A stretch of DNA of 64,000 nucleotides from contig CM065713.1 of the NCBI GenBank assembly GCA_017654935.2, positions 13,423,974 through 13,487,973 on the forward strand. Direction: 5' to 3'. Source of the DNA: Phymorhynchus buccinoides. Taxonomy: Eukaryota > Mollusca > Gastropoda > Neogastropoda > Raphitomidae. Each line of letters starts with the position of its first letter. Position 1 is the first letter of the stretch. This document shows positions 1 through 10,026 of this stretch, one piece after another. The position numbers were made by a program, and so were the translations under genes. The notes below the pieces were generated by a model. It had not been told where the DNA came from. It was given only the letters and a program-made list of their open reading frames with translations, and did no database searches.

Positions 1-115
1 AATGCAGCGAGGAGACCAGTGAAAACTGGAAAACGGACACATACGTACCCCATTGTGGCCTTATGGCCCAGGAACGCAGAAGTTCATAATTGACAGGAAA
101 CTGTCTGAGCGATCG
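1..115 (-). repeat. Interspersed repeat family A, truncated copy
   Basis: This is one end of a dispersed repeat that recurs at 706-1,060, 4,225-4,530, 19,780-20,500 and 60,541-60,890. Shared words include GAGACCAGTGAAAACTG, GGACACATACGTACC and a CATATGGCC-like palindrome, ending in GAACGCAGAAG. In this orientation the end runs into GAAGAAG, so the long GAA tract that follows probably grew from the element's tail. The family has no coding capacity that I can see. It could be a SINE-like or a non-autonomous DNA element, and I see no clear terminal inverted repeat or internal promoter. Confidence 0.6.
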
Positions 116-622
116 AAGAAGAAGAAGAAAGAACGCAGAAGAAGAAGAAGAAGAAGAAGAAAAAGAAGCAAGAAGGAGAAGAGAAGAGAAAGAGAACGCA
201 GAAGAAGAAGAAGAAGAAGGAGAAGAAAGAACGAAGAAGAAGAAGAAGAAGAAGAAGAAGAAGAAGAAGAAAAGAAAGAAGAAGAAGAAGAAGAAGAAGA
301 AGAAGAAGGAGAAGGAAGAAGAAGAAGAAAAAGAAGAAGAAGAAGAAAAAGACGAAGAAGAAGAAGAAGAAGAAGAAGAAAGAAGAAGAAGAAAAGAAGA
401 AAAAGAAGAAGAAGAAAGGAGAAGGAGAAGAAAGAACGCAGAACGAAGAAGAAGAAGAAGGAGAAGAAGAAGAAGAAAGAACGCAGAAGAAGAAAAAAGA
501 AGAAGAAGAAGAAAAGAAGAAGAAGAAGAAGAAGAAGAAGAAGAAGGAGAAGGAGAAGAAGAAGAAGAAGAAGAAGAAGGAGAAAAAGACGAAGAAGAAG
601 AAGAAAGAAGAAGAAGAAACAG
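116..622. repeat. (GAA)n purine-strand microsatellite
   Basis: About 500 bases of nearly pure purine made of GAA with GGA, AAA and AGAACGCAG interruptions. The long E/K/R-rich and L/F-rich open frames here are artefacts of the repeat. The interruptions AGAACGCAG repeat the end of family A, so the tract appears to have expanded together with pieces of the element's tail. It is flanked by family A copies in opposite orientation. Confidence 0.9.
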
Positions 623-705
623 CTGGTAGTAGACATGGGGCAGGCAGTAGTGAAAGGGTTAATATTTCTCAGCAGCAGGTTTTCTGCTCGCTCTTAATCT
701 AGACC

Positions 706-1060
706 TTCTTCTTCTGCGTTCCTAGACCATATGGCCATAATGGGTAAGGTACGTATGTGTCTGACTTTCAGTTTTTACCAGCCTCCCCGCTGCCGAGTAC
801 AGCCGACACATTCTGATTTCGGAGGAGCTCAAAGGAGAAAAAAAAAATATTTGGAAGATATTTTTTGGGGGGAAAAAAGGCAGGAGAATGGGCCAATAAG
901 TCAGAAAGATAGCAGATGACAGAAAGCAGAGGGGAAAAGGCAGAGTCAAAGAGAGAGTGACAAATTAGAGGAAGTTATAAGCACAGAACTTCCAAAAGGT
1001 GGGGGAACTATTTTTTTTTACGAAAGAAACACCCCTGGTATCCCCACGGGGAGAGGGAAT
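706..1060 (+). repeat. Interspersed repeat family A, near-complete copy
   Basis: It begins with CTTCTTCTTCTGCGTT and runs through CCATATGGCCATAATGGG, a GGAGGAGCTCAAAGGAG segment, AAAAGGCAGAGTCAAAGAG and AAGGTGGGGGAACTAT, ending near CCCCTGGTATCCCCACGGGG. The copy at 60,541-60,890 is co-linear in the same orientation. Its far end abuts the exon-derived 97-bp array. Confidence 0.7.
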
Positions 1061-1062
1061 AA

Positions 1063-2969
1063 ACCACTGCGCCTACCTCTTTGATCTCGAAGGCGAGCTC
1101 CATGTCGGTGAAGTTGACATACTCCATGGATTTGCTTTTCATCAGGTCAGCAGAAATAAACAAGTGCGCCTACCTCCTTGATCTCGAAGGTGAGTTCCAT
1201 GTCAGTGAAGTTGACGTACTCCATGGATTTGCTTTTCATCAGGTCAGCAGAAATAAACCAGTGCGCCTACCTCCTTGATCTCGAAGGTGAGCTCCATGTC
1301 AGTGAAGTTGACGTACTCCATGGATTTGCTTTTCATCAGGTCAGCAGAAATAAACCACTGCGCCTACCTCTTTGATCTCGAAGGTGAAGTTGACGTACTC
1401 CATGGATTTGCTTTTCATCAGGTCAGCAGAAATAAACAAGTGCGCCTACCTCTTTGATCTCGAAGGCGAGCTCCATGTCGGTGAAGTTGACATACTCCAT
1501 GGATTTGCTTTTCATCAGGTCAGCAGAAATAAACAAGTGCGCCTACCTCCTTGATCTCGAAGGTGAGTTCCATGTCAGTGAAGTTGACGTACTCCATGGA
1601 TTTGCTTTTCATCAGGTCAGCAGAAATAAACCAGTGCGCCTACCTCTTTATCTCGAAGGTGAGCTCCATGTCTGTGAAGTTGACGTACTCCATGGATTTG
1701 CTTTTCATCAGGTCAGCAGAAATAAACCACTGCGCCTACCTCTTTGATCTCGAAGGTGAAGTTGACGTACTCCATGGATTTGCTTTTCATCAGGTCAGCA
1801 GAAATAAACCAGTGCGCCTACCTCTTTGATCTCGAAGGTGAGCTCCATGTCAGTGAAGTTGACGTACTTCATGGATTTGCTTTTCATCAGGTCAGCAGAA
1901 ATAAACAAGTGCGCCTACCTCCTTGATCTCGAAGGTGAGTTCCATGTCAGTGAAGTTGACGTACTCCATGGATTTGCTTTTCATCAGGTCAGCAGAAATA
2001 AACCACTGCGCCTACCTCCTTGATCTCGAAGGTGAGTTCCATGTCAGTGAAGTTGACGTACTCCATGGATTTGCTTTTCATCAGGTCAGCAGAAATAAAC
2101 AAGTGCGCCTACCTCCTTGATCTCGAAGGTGAGTTCCATGTCAGTGAAGTTGACGTACTCCATGGATTTGCTTTTCATCAGGTCAGCAGAAATAAACCAC
2201 TGCTCCTACCTCTTTGATCTCGAAGGTGAGCTCCATGTCGGTGAAGTTGACGTACTCCATGGATTTGCTTTTCATCAGGTCAGCAGAAATAAACAAGTGC
2301 GCCTACCTCCTTGATCTCGAAGGTGAGTTCCATGTCAGTGAAGTTGACGTACTCCATGGATTTGCTTTTCATCAGGTCAGCAGAAATAAACCAGTGCGCC
2401 TACCTCTTTATCTCGAAGGTGAGCTCCATGTCTGTGAAGTTGACGTACTCCATGGATTTGCTTTTCATCAGGTCAGCAGAAATAAACCACTGCGCCTACC
2501 TCTTTGATCTCGAAGGTGAAGTTGACGTACTCCATGGATTTGCTTTTCATCAGGTCAGCAGAAATAAACCACTGCGCCTACCTCTTTGATCTCGAAGGTG
2601 AGCTCCATGTCAGTGAAGTTGACGTACTTCATGGATTTGCTTTTCATCAGGTCAGCAGAAATAAACAAGTGCGCCTACCTCCTTGATCTCGAAGGTGAGT
2701 TCCATGTCAGTGAAGTTGACGTACTCCATGGATTTGCTTTTCATCAGGTCAGCAGAAATAAACCACTGCGCCTACCTCCTTGATCTCGAAGGTGAGTTCC
2801 ATGTCAGTGAAGTTGACGTACTCCATGGATTTGCTTTTCATCAGGTCAGCAGAAATAAACAAGTGCGCCTACCTCCTTGATCTCGAAGGTGAGTTCCATG
2901 TCAGTGAAGTTGACGTACTCCATGGATTTGCTTTTCATCAGGTCAGCAGAAATAAACAAGTGCGCCTAC
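1063..2969 (-). repeat. 97-bp tandem array built from VPS13 exon F and its splice donor
   Basis: There are about 20 head-to-tail units of 97 bp, with 82-bp variants at 1,372, 1,744 and 2,504. On the minus strand each unit holds about 60 bp of exon F (reading MKSKSMEYVNFTDMELTFE), the GT splice donor (GAG|GTAGGCGC) and a short intron piece. The real exon's acceptor is not included. The 82-bp variants lack 15 bp, an in-frame loss of five codons. Units 1,454-2,213 and 2,214-2,973 match in order, including the 82-bp unit and a private ACTTCATGG variant, so an 8-unit block of 760 bp has itself been duplicated. The plus-strand 60-97 residue frames here are shadows. Confidence 0.9.
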
Positions 2970-3062
2970 CTCCTTGATCTCGAAGGTGAGTTCCATGTCA
3001 GTGAAGTTGACGTACTCCATGGATTTGCTTTTCATCAGGTCTGGTCGCTTCTCTCCCCCTGC
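2970..3062 (-). CDS. VPS13: VPS13-like gene, exon F
   Basis: A 93-bp exon, phase 0 in and out, 31 codons. The acceptor is a good one (TGCTTTGTTGCAG) and the donor is GAG|GTAGG. It starts AGGEKRPDLMKSKS and ends with MELTFEIKE. The FEIKEV motif, completed by the next exon, fits the beta-strand repeats that form the lipid groove of VPS13 proteins and resembles VPS13C more than VPS13A as I recall them. Only this right-most copy of the motif has a proper acceptor and the AGGEKRP start, which identifies it as the source exon of the array to its left. The next exon lies left of the window. Confidence 0.8.
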
Positions 3063-3139
3063 CTGCAACAAAGCACGTCAACTTTTAAAAAAAAATTGTC
3101 TTCACATTAGATTTGCTTGATTAAAACGCCCATCAAAAA

Positions 3140-3560
3140 GACCGCATTCTTTGTGACAATATATATTGATGAAACTAGAAATTAAAGGGAGATTTGATAA
3201 GGGGAGATTTTATGAATGTTTATAAAAATGTTCATAACCCTGACAAAGCTAACAAACATTTGTTTCAATTATCTGATGATTTGAGAACCCGTAACAGCGA
3301 ACTAAAAATACTAACTCAATACAGTAGAACTAACATGATGAAAAACTTCTTTTCTAACAGAGTCACTCAGTACTGGAACAATCTCCCCGCACAAACTAAG
3401 CTTGCTTCTAACATTAACCATTTCAAAAACCTCCTAGATAGTGGTCCCAAAATTGCTGAGTTGAAATACAATAATGACTAAGACAACACTGATTGCTCAG
3501 TGTCACAGCTATGCCAGTCTAATAGTTGCAAAGCAAAATCACTAAAACGAACAATCAAAA
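3140..3560 (+). mobile_element. LINE (non-LTR retrotransposon) 3' end fragment
   Basis: An open frame at 3,194-3,481 reads RGDFMNVYKNVHNPDK, then RTRNSELKILTQYSRTNMMK, then NFFSNRVTQYWNNLPAQ. This arrangement (RGDLI-x-VYK, then R-x-FFSNRV-x-x-WNNLP) is the familiar C-terminus of reverse transcriptases of Jockey/CR1/L2-type LINEs. The frame seems to continue upstream of the first Met (3,180-3,193). The reverse-transcriptase core is absent, so this is a 5'-truncated copy. It sits in the intron between exons E and F on the opposite strand to the host gene. Confidence 0.8.
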
Positions 3561-4224
3561 GAAAGGGCACATCAAGAGGCCGCGAGGCCTGGCTGCCCTG
3601 AATAACGCTAAACCAACCAGCGGCACGGCAGCATTTTTAGGCTCCAGTGACCTTAACCGTTGACCTTTGACCTTCATCTTCGAACTTGGCCTAGATATCC
3701 TAACTACCTATCCGCATGGAAAATGTGAGGATCCTAGGTCTCTCCATTCAAACACTATCGTGGTAACATACGTAAATAGTCACATGGCTGCAACTCCCCA
3801 AAATGAAAAAAAACCTGAAAGGCAGGGGTCCAGGGACCCATGGCCCTGACAGCCCCGTCGGACGATTCAGGGGGGCAACTTAAGAGAGAGAGAGAGCGAT
3901 AACGAGACAGACAGACAGTTAAAATCAGAGACAGTTAGAGTCTGATAAGCCTTGTAAAATTATTACATTGCCTTTGTAAACTTCCAAGATAGAACCACCA
4001 AGTTCAAAACGCCCCAAATCGCTTGTGGTCATTTTTTTTATTTTTTGGATGAATTAAAAAACAACTGAAGTTCAGTTTCTGGTAAAATTAAAAATACTGA
4101 AATCAGTGTAAAAATGAAAGAGTAGCACCCATGTAGTCAAACCGATAGCCATGAAATTATTGACCAGCTTTAGCTTCGCCGCTAGCTTTCTCCAATCATT
4201 TTTGGCAAGCGATTTGCATAAATA
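3561..4224. other. Intronic sequence, no gene recognised
   Basis: A short GAGA/CAGA run occurs near 3,884-3,925 and a TTTTTTTATTTTTT tract near 4,035. The rest may be the 3' tail of the LINE or other old repeats, but I found no defined ends or coding frame. Confidence 0.5.
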
Positions 4225-4530
4225 GTTCCCCCACCTTCTGGAAGTTCTGTGCTTGTAACTTCCTCTAATCTGTCACTCTCTTTGACTCTGCCTTTTCCCT
4301 TTGCTTACTCACCACTGTCATCTACTATCTGCTTTACCGGTCCATTCTCCTCCTGTCTTTTTTTCTTCTTCCAAGAAACGCTTTCAAAAAACATCTCCTC
4401 CTCCAGCCCGAAGTCGGACATGCTCGACCTAATTGTTTCTTACTTAGGCCGCACAACGGCAGCATGACGCATCTGCGCTCATAAGCGACAGGAAACTGTG
4501 CGAGCCATCCAAGAAGAAAGAAGAAGTCTC
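4225..4530 (-). repeat. Interspersed repeat family A, copy
   Basis: It shares CCACCTTCTGGAAGTTCTG, CTTGTAACTTCCTCTAATC, TTTGACTCTGCCTTTTCCC and the AGAAGAAAGAAGAAG end with copies at 20,258-20,500 and, inverted, at 706-1,060. It ends about 30 bp before the start of the expanded MITE. Confidence 0.65.
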
Positions 4531-4563
4531 TGTGACAAGAATATTATACCAAAATACAAGATA

Positions 4564-7478
4564 CAGTGGGACCTCCCCTAAAAGACCTTCAAAAATCATC
4601 CTAAATGAGGTCTTATAAGGGAGGGGTCTTGTAAGGGAGGTAATATTAATACTTACAAAGAAGGGCAATGCCTCAGAGAAGTAGGTCTATGTGGAAGGGA
4701 GTCTTATAAGGGAGGTAATATTAATACTTACAAAGAAGGGCAATGTCTCAGAGAAGTAGGTCTTATGTGGAAGGGAGTCTTATAATGGGAGGTCTTATAA
4801 GGGAGGGGTCTTATATGGGAGGTAATATTAAGGCTTACAAAGAAGGGCAATGTCTCAGAGGTCTTATGTGAAAAAAAAAGAAAAAAGGTCTTATGTGGAA
4901 GGGAGTCTTATACACGGTGGTACCTCCCCTATAAGACCTTCAAAAATCATCCTAAATGAGGTCTTATAAGGGAGGGGTCTTGTAAGGGAGGTAATATTAA
5001 TACTTACAAAGAAGGGCAATGTCTCGGAGAAGAAGGTCTTATGTGGAGAAAAAAAAGAAAAAAGGTCTTATGTGGAAGGGAGTCTTATACACGGTGGTAC
5101 CTCCCCTATAAGACCTTCAAAAATCATCCTAAATGAGGTCTTATAAGGGAGGGGTCTTGTAAGGGAGGTAATTTTAATACTTACAAAGAAGGGCAATGTC
5201 TCAGAGAAGGTCTTATGTGGGAGGGAGTCATACATGGTGGAACCTCCATTATAAGACCTTCAAAAATCATCCAAAATGAGGTCTTATAAGGGAGGGGTCT
5301 TATAAGGGAGGTAATTTTAATACTTACAAAGGGCAATGTCTCAGAGAAGTAGGTCTTATGTGGGAGGGAGTCTTATATATGGTGGAACCTCCATTATAAG
5401 ACCTTCAAAAATCATCCAAAATGAGGTCTTATAAGGGAGGGGTCTTATAAGGGAGGTAATTTTAATACTTACAAAGAAGGGCAATGTCTCAGAGAAGTAG
5501 GTCTTATGTGGAAGGGAGTCTTATAATAGGAGGTCTTATAAGGGAGGGGTCTTATAAGGGAGGTAATATTAAGGCTTACAAAGAAGGGCAATGTCTCAGA
5601 GAAGTAGGTCTTATGTGGAAGGGAGTCATACACAGTGGAACCTCCCTTATAAGACCTTCAAAAATCATCCTAAATGAGGTCTTATAAGGGAGGGGTCTTG
5701 TAAGGGAGGTAATTTTAATACTTACAAAAGAAGGGCAATGTCTCAGAGAAGTAGGTCTTATGTGGAAGGGAGTCATACACGGTGGAACCTCCATTATAAG
5801 ACCTTCAAAAATCATCCTAAATGAGGTCTTATAAGGGAGGGGTCTTTAAGGGAGGGGTCTTGTAAGGGAGGTAATTTTAATACTTACAAAGAAGGGCAAT
5901 GGCTCAGAGAAGTAGGTCTTATGTGGAAGGGAGTCATACACGGTGGAACCTCCCCTATAAGACCTTCAAAAAATCATCCTAAATGAGGTCTTATAAGGGA
6001 GGGGTCTTGTAAGGGAGGTAATTTTAATACTTACAAAAGAAGGGCAATGTCTCAGAGAAGTAGGTCTTATGTGGAAGGGAGTCATACACGGTGGAACCTC
6101 CCCTATAAGACCTTCAAAAATCATCCTAAATGAGGTCTTATAAGGGAGGGGTCTTGTAAGGGAGGTAATTTTAATACTTACAAAAGAAGGGCAATGTCTC
6201 AGAGAAGGTCTTATGTGGGAGGGAGTCATACATGGTGGAACCTCCATTATAAGACCTTCAAAAATCATCCAAAATGAGGTCTTATAAGGGAGGGGTCTTA
6301 TAGGGAGGTAATATTAATACTTACAAAGAAGGGCAATGTCTCAGAGAAGTAGGTCTTATGTGGGAGGGAGTCTTATAATGGTGGAACCTCCATTATAAGA
6401 CCTTCAAAAATCATCCAAAATGAGGTCTTATAAGGGAGGGGTCTTTATAAGGGAGGTAATATTAATACTTACAAAGAAGGGCAATGTCTCAGAGAAGTAG
6501 GTCTTATGTGGAAGGGAGTCTTATAATGGGAGGTCTTATAAGGGAGGGATCTTATAAGGGAGGTAATTTTAAGGCTTACAAAGAAGGGCAATGTCTCTGA
6601 GAAGTAGGTCTTATGTGGGAGGGAGTCTTATACATGGTGGAACCTCCCTTATAAGACCTTCAAAAATCATCCAAAATGAGGTCTTATAAGGGAGGTAATT
6701 TTAATACTTACAAAAGAAGGGCAATGTCTCAGAGAAGTAGGTCTTATGTGGGAGGGAGTCTCATAATGGGAGGTCTTATAAGGGAGGGGTCTTATAAGGG
6801 GGGGTAATTTTAATACTTACAAAGAAGGGCAATGTCTCTGAGAAGTAGGTCTTATGTGGGAGGGAGTCTTATAACGGGAGGTCTTATAAGGGAGGTAATA
6901 ATAATACTTACAAAAAGGGCAATGTCTCAGAGAAGCAGGTCTTATGTGGAAGGGAGTCTTATAACGGGAGGTCTTATAAGAGAGGGGTCTTGTAAAGGAG
7001 GTAATATTAATACAGTGGAACTTCCCTGATAAGACCTCCCATTATAAGACTCCCTCCCATATAAGACCTATTTCTCTAAAACATTGCCCTTCTTTGTAAG
7101 TATTCAAATTACCTCCCTTAGATGACCCCTCCCTTATAAAACCCCTCCCTAATAAGACCTCATTTTAGATGATTTTTGAAGGTCTTATAAGGGAGGTTCC
7201 ACTGTACTTACAAAGAAGGGCAATGTCTCAGAGAAGTAGGTCTTATGTGGAAGGGAGTCTTAAAAGGGAGGGGTCTTATAAGGGAGGTAATATTAATACT
7301 TACAAAAGAAGGGCAATGTCTCAGAGAAGTTGGTCTTATGTGGGAGGGAGTCTTATAATAGGAAGTCTTATAAGGGAGGAGTCTTATAATAGGAAGTCTT
7401 ATAAGGGAGGGGTCTTATAATAGGAAGTCTTATAAGGGAGGGAGTCTTATAATAGGTCTTATAAGGGAGGTTCCACTG
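4564..7478. mobile_element. Internally expanded Tigger/pogo-type MITE (2.9-kb array bounded by TIRs)
   Basis: The left edge is TA|CAGTGGGACCTCCCCT and the right edge is AGGGAGGTTCCACTG|TA, so the whole 2.9 kb is bounded by outward-facing terminal inverted repeats with a TA target-site duplication. The interior consists of irregular repeats of about 80-160 bp built from GGTCTTATAAGGGAGG, AATATTAATACTTACAAAG, GGGCAATGTCTCAGAG and CTTCAAAAATCATCC. These are pieces of the terminal and subterminal sequence repeated many times. TA target sites and CAGT-type ends are typical of the Tc1/mariner superfamily. There is no transposase. Confidence 0.75.
7013..7204 (-). mobile_element. Complete 192-bp MITE monomer nested in the array
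   Basis: This is a compact unit, TA|CAGTGGAACTTCCCTGATAA to TTATAAGGGAGGTTCCACTG|TA, lying in opposite orientation to the surrounding units. It carries both inverted ends and TA on both sides. It is the best candidate for the ancestral element from which the surrounding array derived. Confidence 0.7.
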
Positions 7479-7499
7479 TATTTTTTTGTAAGCTCTGAC

Positions 7500-7586
7500 C
7501 TCCATGTCCTCTTTGGCCACCTTGACCACTTTGTTCAGGGACACGTTGCTGTCCAGCTGTCCCCCAGAGGGCAGCTGGCTGGGGCC
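7500..7586 (-). CDS. VPS13: VPS13-like gene, exon E
   Basis: An 87-bp exon of 29 codons, phase 0 in and out. The acceptor is TGGTTGCAG|GGC and the donor is GAG|GTCAGA, which is weaker than consensus. The product begins GPSQLPSGGQLDSN and continues VSLNKVVKVAKEDME. This linker-like segment is not well conserved in the family. Its assignment rests on splice signals, on phase matching to exons D and F, and on its position between them. The array of MITE sequence starts only 20 bp past the donor. Confidence 0.65.
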
Positions 7587-7890
7587 CTGCAACCAGCATA
7601 GTCAATAATAAAATTATGAAGAAAAAATCTAGGAGTCAGAGTCATATATTTCTGCGATTAATATTTTTTTTTAAACAAATCCATGAATTCATCTCAATCT
7701 CTCTCTCCCCACACCTCTTTCTCTCTCACTTACACGCACGCGCGCGCACACGAACGCACGCACACACACACAGCTGGGGCCCTGCAACCAGCATAGTCAA
7801 TAACAATAGTCAATAATAATAATAATAATAATAATAAAATATAAAGAAAAATCTAGGAGTAATACATTACTGCGAGTAAAATAAAATAAA
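7575..7890. repeat. Local duplication containing the start of exon E
   Basis: CAGCTGGGGCCCTGCAACC, which on the minus strand is the acceptor and first bases of exon E, recurs at 7,772-7,795. It is followed by the same CAGCATAGTCAATAA and GAAAAATCTAGGAGT flank seen at 7,590-7,640. The second copy holds only about the first ten exon bases and is followed by an (AAT)n run at 7,814-7,837. A CT-rich and CA/CG-rich stretch separates the copies. Confidence 0.7.
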
Positions 7891-8194
7891 AAAACCCAAA
7901 TCCTTTAATTCATCTCAAGCTTTCTCTCTCTCTCCACCTCTTTCTTTCTCACTACATCAGACCTGCCTACTTGGAATTTTCCCAATCAGTAGCCCAGCCA
8001 TCAATTTTCAGTAGCATGGCAAATTTTTTCGTAGCATCCACAAACGACGGCAATCGATTTGTTCTCTTCCTGAGCCGAAACGCACTGCTTATGTTTCGCC
8101 GATTGAACGTGTTGACGGCAATCGTATCTACCACAGAGAAGTCCGCATGGCAGAGGTTGCACTGCAATGACTGAGTGAGCATGGTTCGCATCGA

Positions 8195-8395
8195 GTCAAC
8201 TTCTGACGATGCAAGGCCACTCCTCCGTGTAAGCTATTTTGAAAACTTGTGCGGCAGGCCGATGTTTTTTCTTAGAACAAGATGGTGTGCCAGATGATTT
8301 TCGTTTTCTGGTTTGGGTTTGTTTTTCTTCGTTTGAAACATCTCCCGAATCGCTGCTGCTGCTGGAGTCCGCCATTTTTTTCAGAGAAAGTAATA
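8195..8395 (-). pseudogene. BED/C2H2 zinc-finger-like coding fragment, frameshifted
   Basis: On the minus strand a frame starts MADSSSSSDSGDVSNEE, continues with a basic run (KRKSSGTPSCSKKKHRP) and AYTEEWPCIVRS, then breaks at a stop. In the adjacent frame it continues CNLCHADFSVVDTIAVN and, after a further shift, HVQSAKHKQ and AQEENKS. CxxC followed by HxxxxxH with an AQEENKS-like tail resembles the N-terminal finger of proteins related to CGGBP1 or hAT-transposase BED domains. Two frame changes make it non-functional as read. It may be a decayed transposon or a retrocopy in the intron. The family is recognised by pattern only. Confidence 0.45.
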
Positions 8396-8649
8396 AGAAC
8401 GCATGCGCAGTCACTTTGATAAAAACGGAAGTGACTAGGTTATCGCGCGTGACACGGCGTCTGCTCTTAGAAACAGACAAAACCGGGAACGGCATAAGCA
8501 AAAATAAAATGCGGCGGCAATTTGTTTTTCTCCGTAGCAATGTTAAGGTTGCCGTAGCTCCGTAGCAAAGCTTTATTTTTCGTAGCTGCTACGGCCAAAT
8601 CGTAGCAGTAGGCAGGTCTGCTACATGCACACACTTTCTTTCTGTTTGC

Positions 8650-8910
8650 CTTTCTCTCTCTTGTGGGGCGGGGATGGGTAAGTGTGGGGGGGGTGGGGGG
8701 GGGGGGTTGAAGGGAGGTGGGGTGTTAGTGTGTTGTGTTATGATTATATGCAATGCATTCTCTAATGTATTCATTTTCATAGAGATGTATGGTGAGGATA
8801 CGTGAACCAGTCTGTTAGAAATGTTTGTACGAATGGTGAGTGAAAAGCGCATTGAGTTGCTTTGCAAGATCATGCGCTATATATAAGCATTATTAATTAT
8901 TATGATTATT
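8650..8910. repeat. G-rich run and repeat tail
   Basis: A poly-G-rich segment lies at 8,676-8,707. GCGCTATATATAAGC followed by ATTATTAATTATTATG at 8,874-8,910 resembles the short A/T-repeat tails seen on tRNA-derived SINEs, but no SINE head is visible. Confidence 0.3.
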
Positions 8911-8937
8911 AGCCTCATCAGTGCCGACGACGTCGTC

Positions 8938-9095
8938 AATATGACGCATTTGCTTCAAAGGAAGTAAATATGTGTGCACACCATACCTTGGTCATTTCTA
9001 AACTCGCTTCGCTCCCTTAGACCACAATTTTGCCTCTTAGTCTAACTTTGCTTTTGTAATGGTTTGCTGTGGGGAAACCAATCGGTGTCTATATA
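8938..9095 (+). repeat. Dispersed repeat shared with 19,605-19,752
   Basis: The two segments are co-linear: GGAAGTAAATATGTGTGCAC, CTTAGACCACAATTTTGCC, TTTGCTTTTGTAATGG, GGGGAAACCAATCGGTG. At 19.6 kb the repeat is directly followed by a family A copy, so it may be a subregion of the same larger element. Confidence 0.6.
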
Positions 9096-9477
9096 TAAAA
9101 AAAGTCTGATCTACCACTTCCCTATGCCTAAACCTGAAGTAAAAACCTGTAATCTTCTTTCATTTCTCCTTTTGTTTATGCATGTTTTTTTGTTTGTGTG
9201 CATGGCTGGAGTGATTTGTGAGTTTTTTTAATAATTCAAAATCGTTGCGATGTGACCGAGTTAATAACTTAATACATTTCTATCTTGGGATATCTTTGGG
9301 AGCAAATTTGGGGAAAGGGTCAGTGTTAGAGTCACGAATCCTAATACACATCTCTCTTTCTCTGCCTCTCTTTTTCTCTATCTCTCTCTCACCCAGGGCT
9401 GGGTGGAAAAAAAAAGCATTGTATTGCTTATCTCATGTTTTCCTGGTTAAATAAAATGTTGTTTTCGTTTTTCTCTT

Positions 9478-9589
9478 TTTTTCTCTCTCTCTCTCTCTCT
9501 CTCTCACTCTCTCTCTCTTTCTCTCCCTGTCTCTCTCTATCTCTCTCCTCTTCTCTCTGCCTCTCTCTCTCACTATCTCTCTTTCTCTG

Positions 9590-9622
<33 letters not shown>

Positions 9623-9638
9623 GCCTCTCTCTTTCTCT

Positions 9639-9683
<45 letters not shown>

Positions 9684-9845
9684 CTCTGCCTCTCTCTCTC
9701 ACTCTCTTTCTCTGCCTCACTCTCTCTCTCTCTTTCTCTGCCTCTCTCTCTCTCTCTCTTACTCTGTCTTTCTCTGCCTCTCTCTCTCTTTCTCTCACTC
9801 CCTCTCACTCTCCCTTTCTCTGCCTCTCTCTCTCTCTCTCTCATA

Positions 9846-9877
<32 letters not shown>

Positions 9878-9880
9878 CTC
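9478..9880. repeat. CT-rich microsatellite ending in (TA)n
   Basis: (CT)n with CTTTCTCTGCCTCT interruptions, closing with a (TA)n run at 9,860-9,877 immediately next to the donor of exon D. The RERE and SLSL open frames are artefacts. Confidence 0.85.
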
Positions 9881-9884
9881 TCAC

Positions 9885-10026
9885 CTTGAAAATCTCGCTT
9901 TCTTCCGACTCTTGCTCGGGAGCGGATTCGGGGAAAGGTATGCTTTGAACCAGGCACAGAATGTCTTTGATTTTGACGTCAGAAATCTGAACTGCCAGAC
10001 TTGGCAACACCCCCGAGACCTTCATC
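9885..10026 (-). CDS. VPS13: VPS13-like gene, exon D
   Basis: A 142-bp exon: one base completes the codon split with exon C, followed by 47 codons. The acceptor is TTTTTACAG|GATG and the donor is TTCAAG|GTGAGA. It reads MKVSGVLPSLAVQISDVKIK, then DILCLVQSIPFPES, and ends in an acidic stretch EQESEESEIFK. The pattern K-V-S-G-x-LP, ISD-x-K-(I/M)-KD, SIP-P matches VPS13C/VPS13A at the same point in the protein, and is closer to VPS13C as I remember it. Numerous decayed copies of this exon lie upstream on the minus strand between 10.38 and 13.54 kb. Confidence 0.88.

Noticed and set aside
53..697. Long E/K/R-rich and L/F-rich open frames of 179-214 residues
   Set aside because: They are translations of a GAA microsatellite in different frames and have no non-repetitive core.
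999..3110. About 20 overlapping plus-strand frames of 60-97 residues reading YLLDLEGEFHVSEVDVLHGF
   Set aside because: They are antisense shadows of the exon F repeats. The minus strand gives the splice-consistent VPS13 reading.
9428..9844. RERE- and SLSL-rich frames around exon D
   Set aside because: Pure CT/GA microsatellite; the coding part is only 9,885-10,026.
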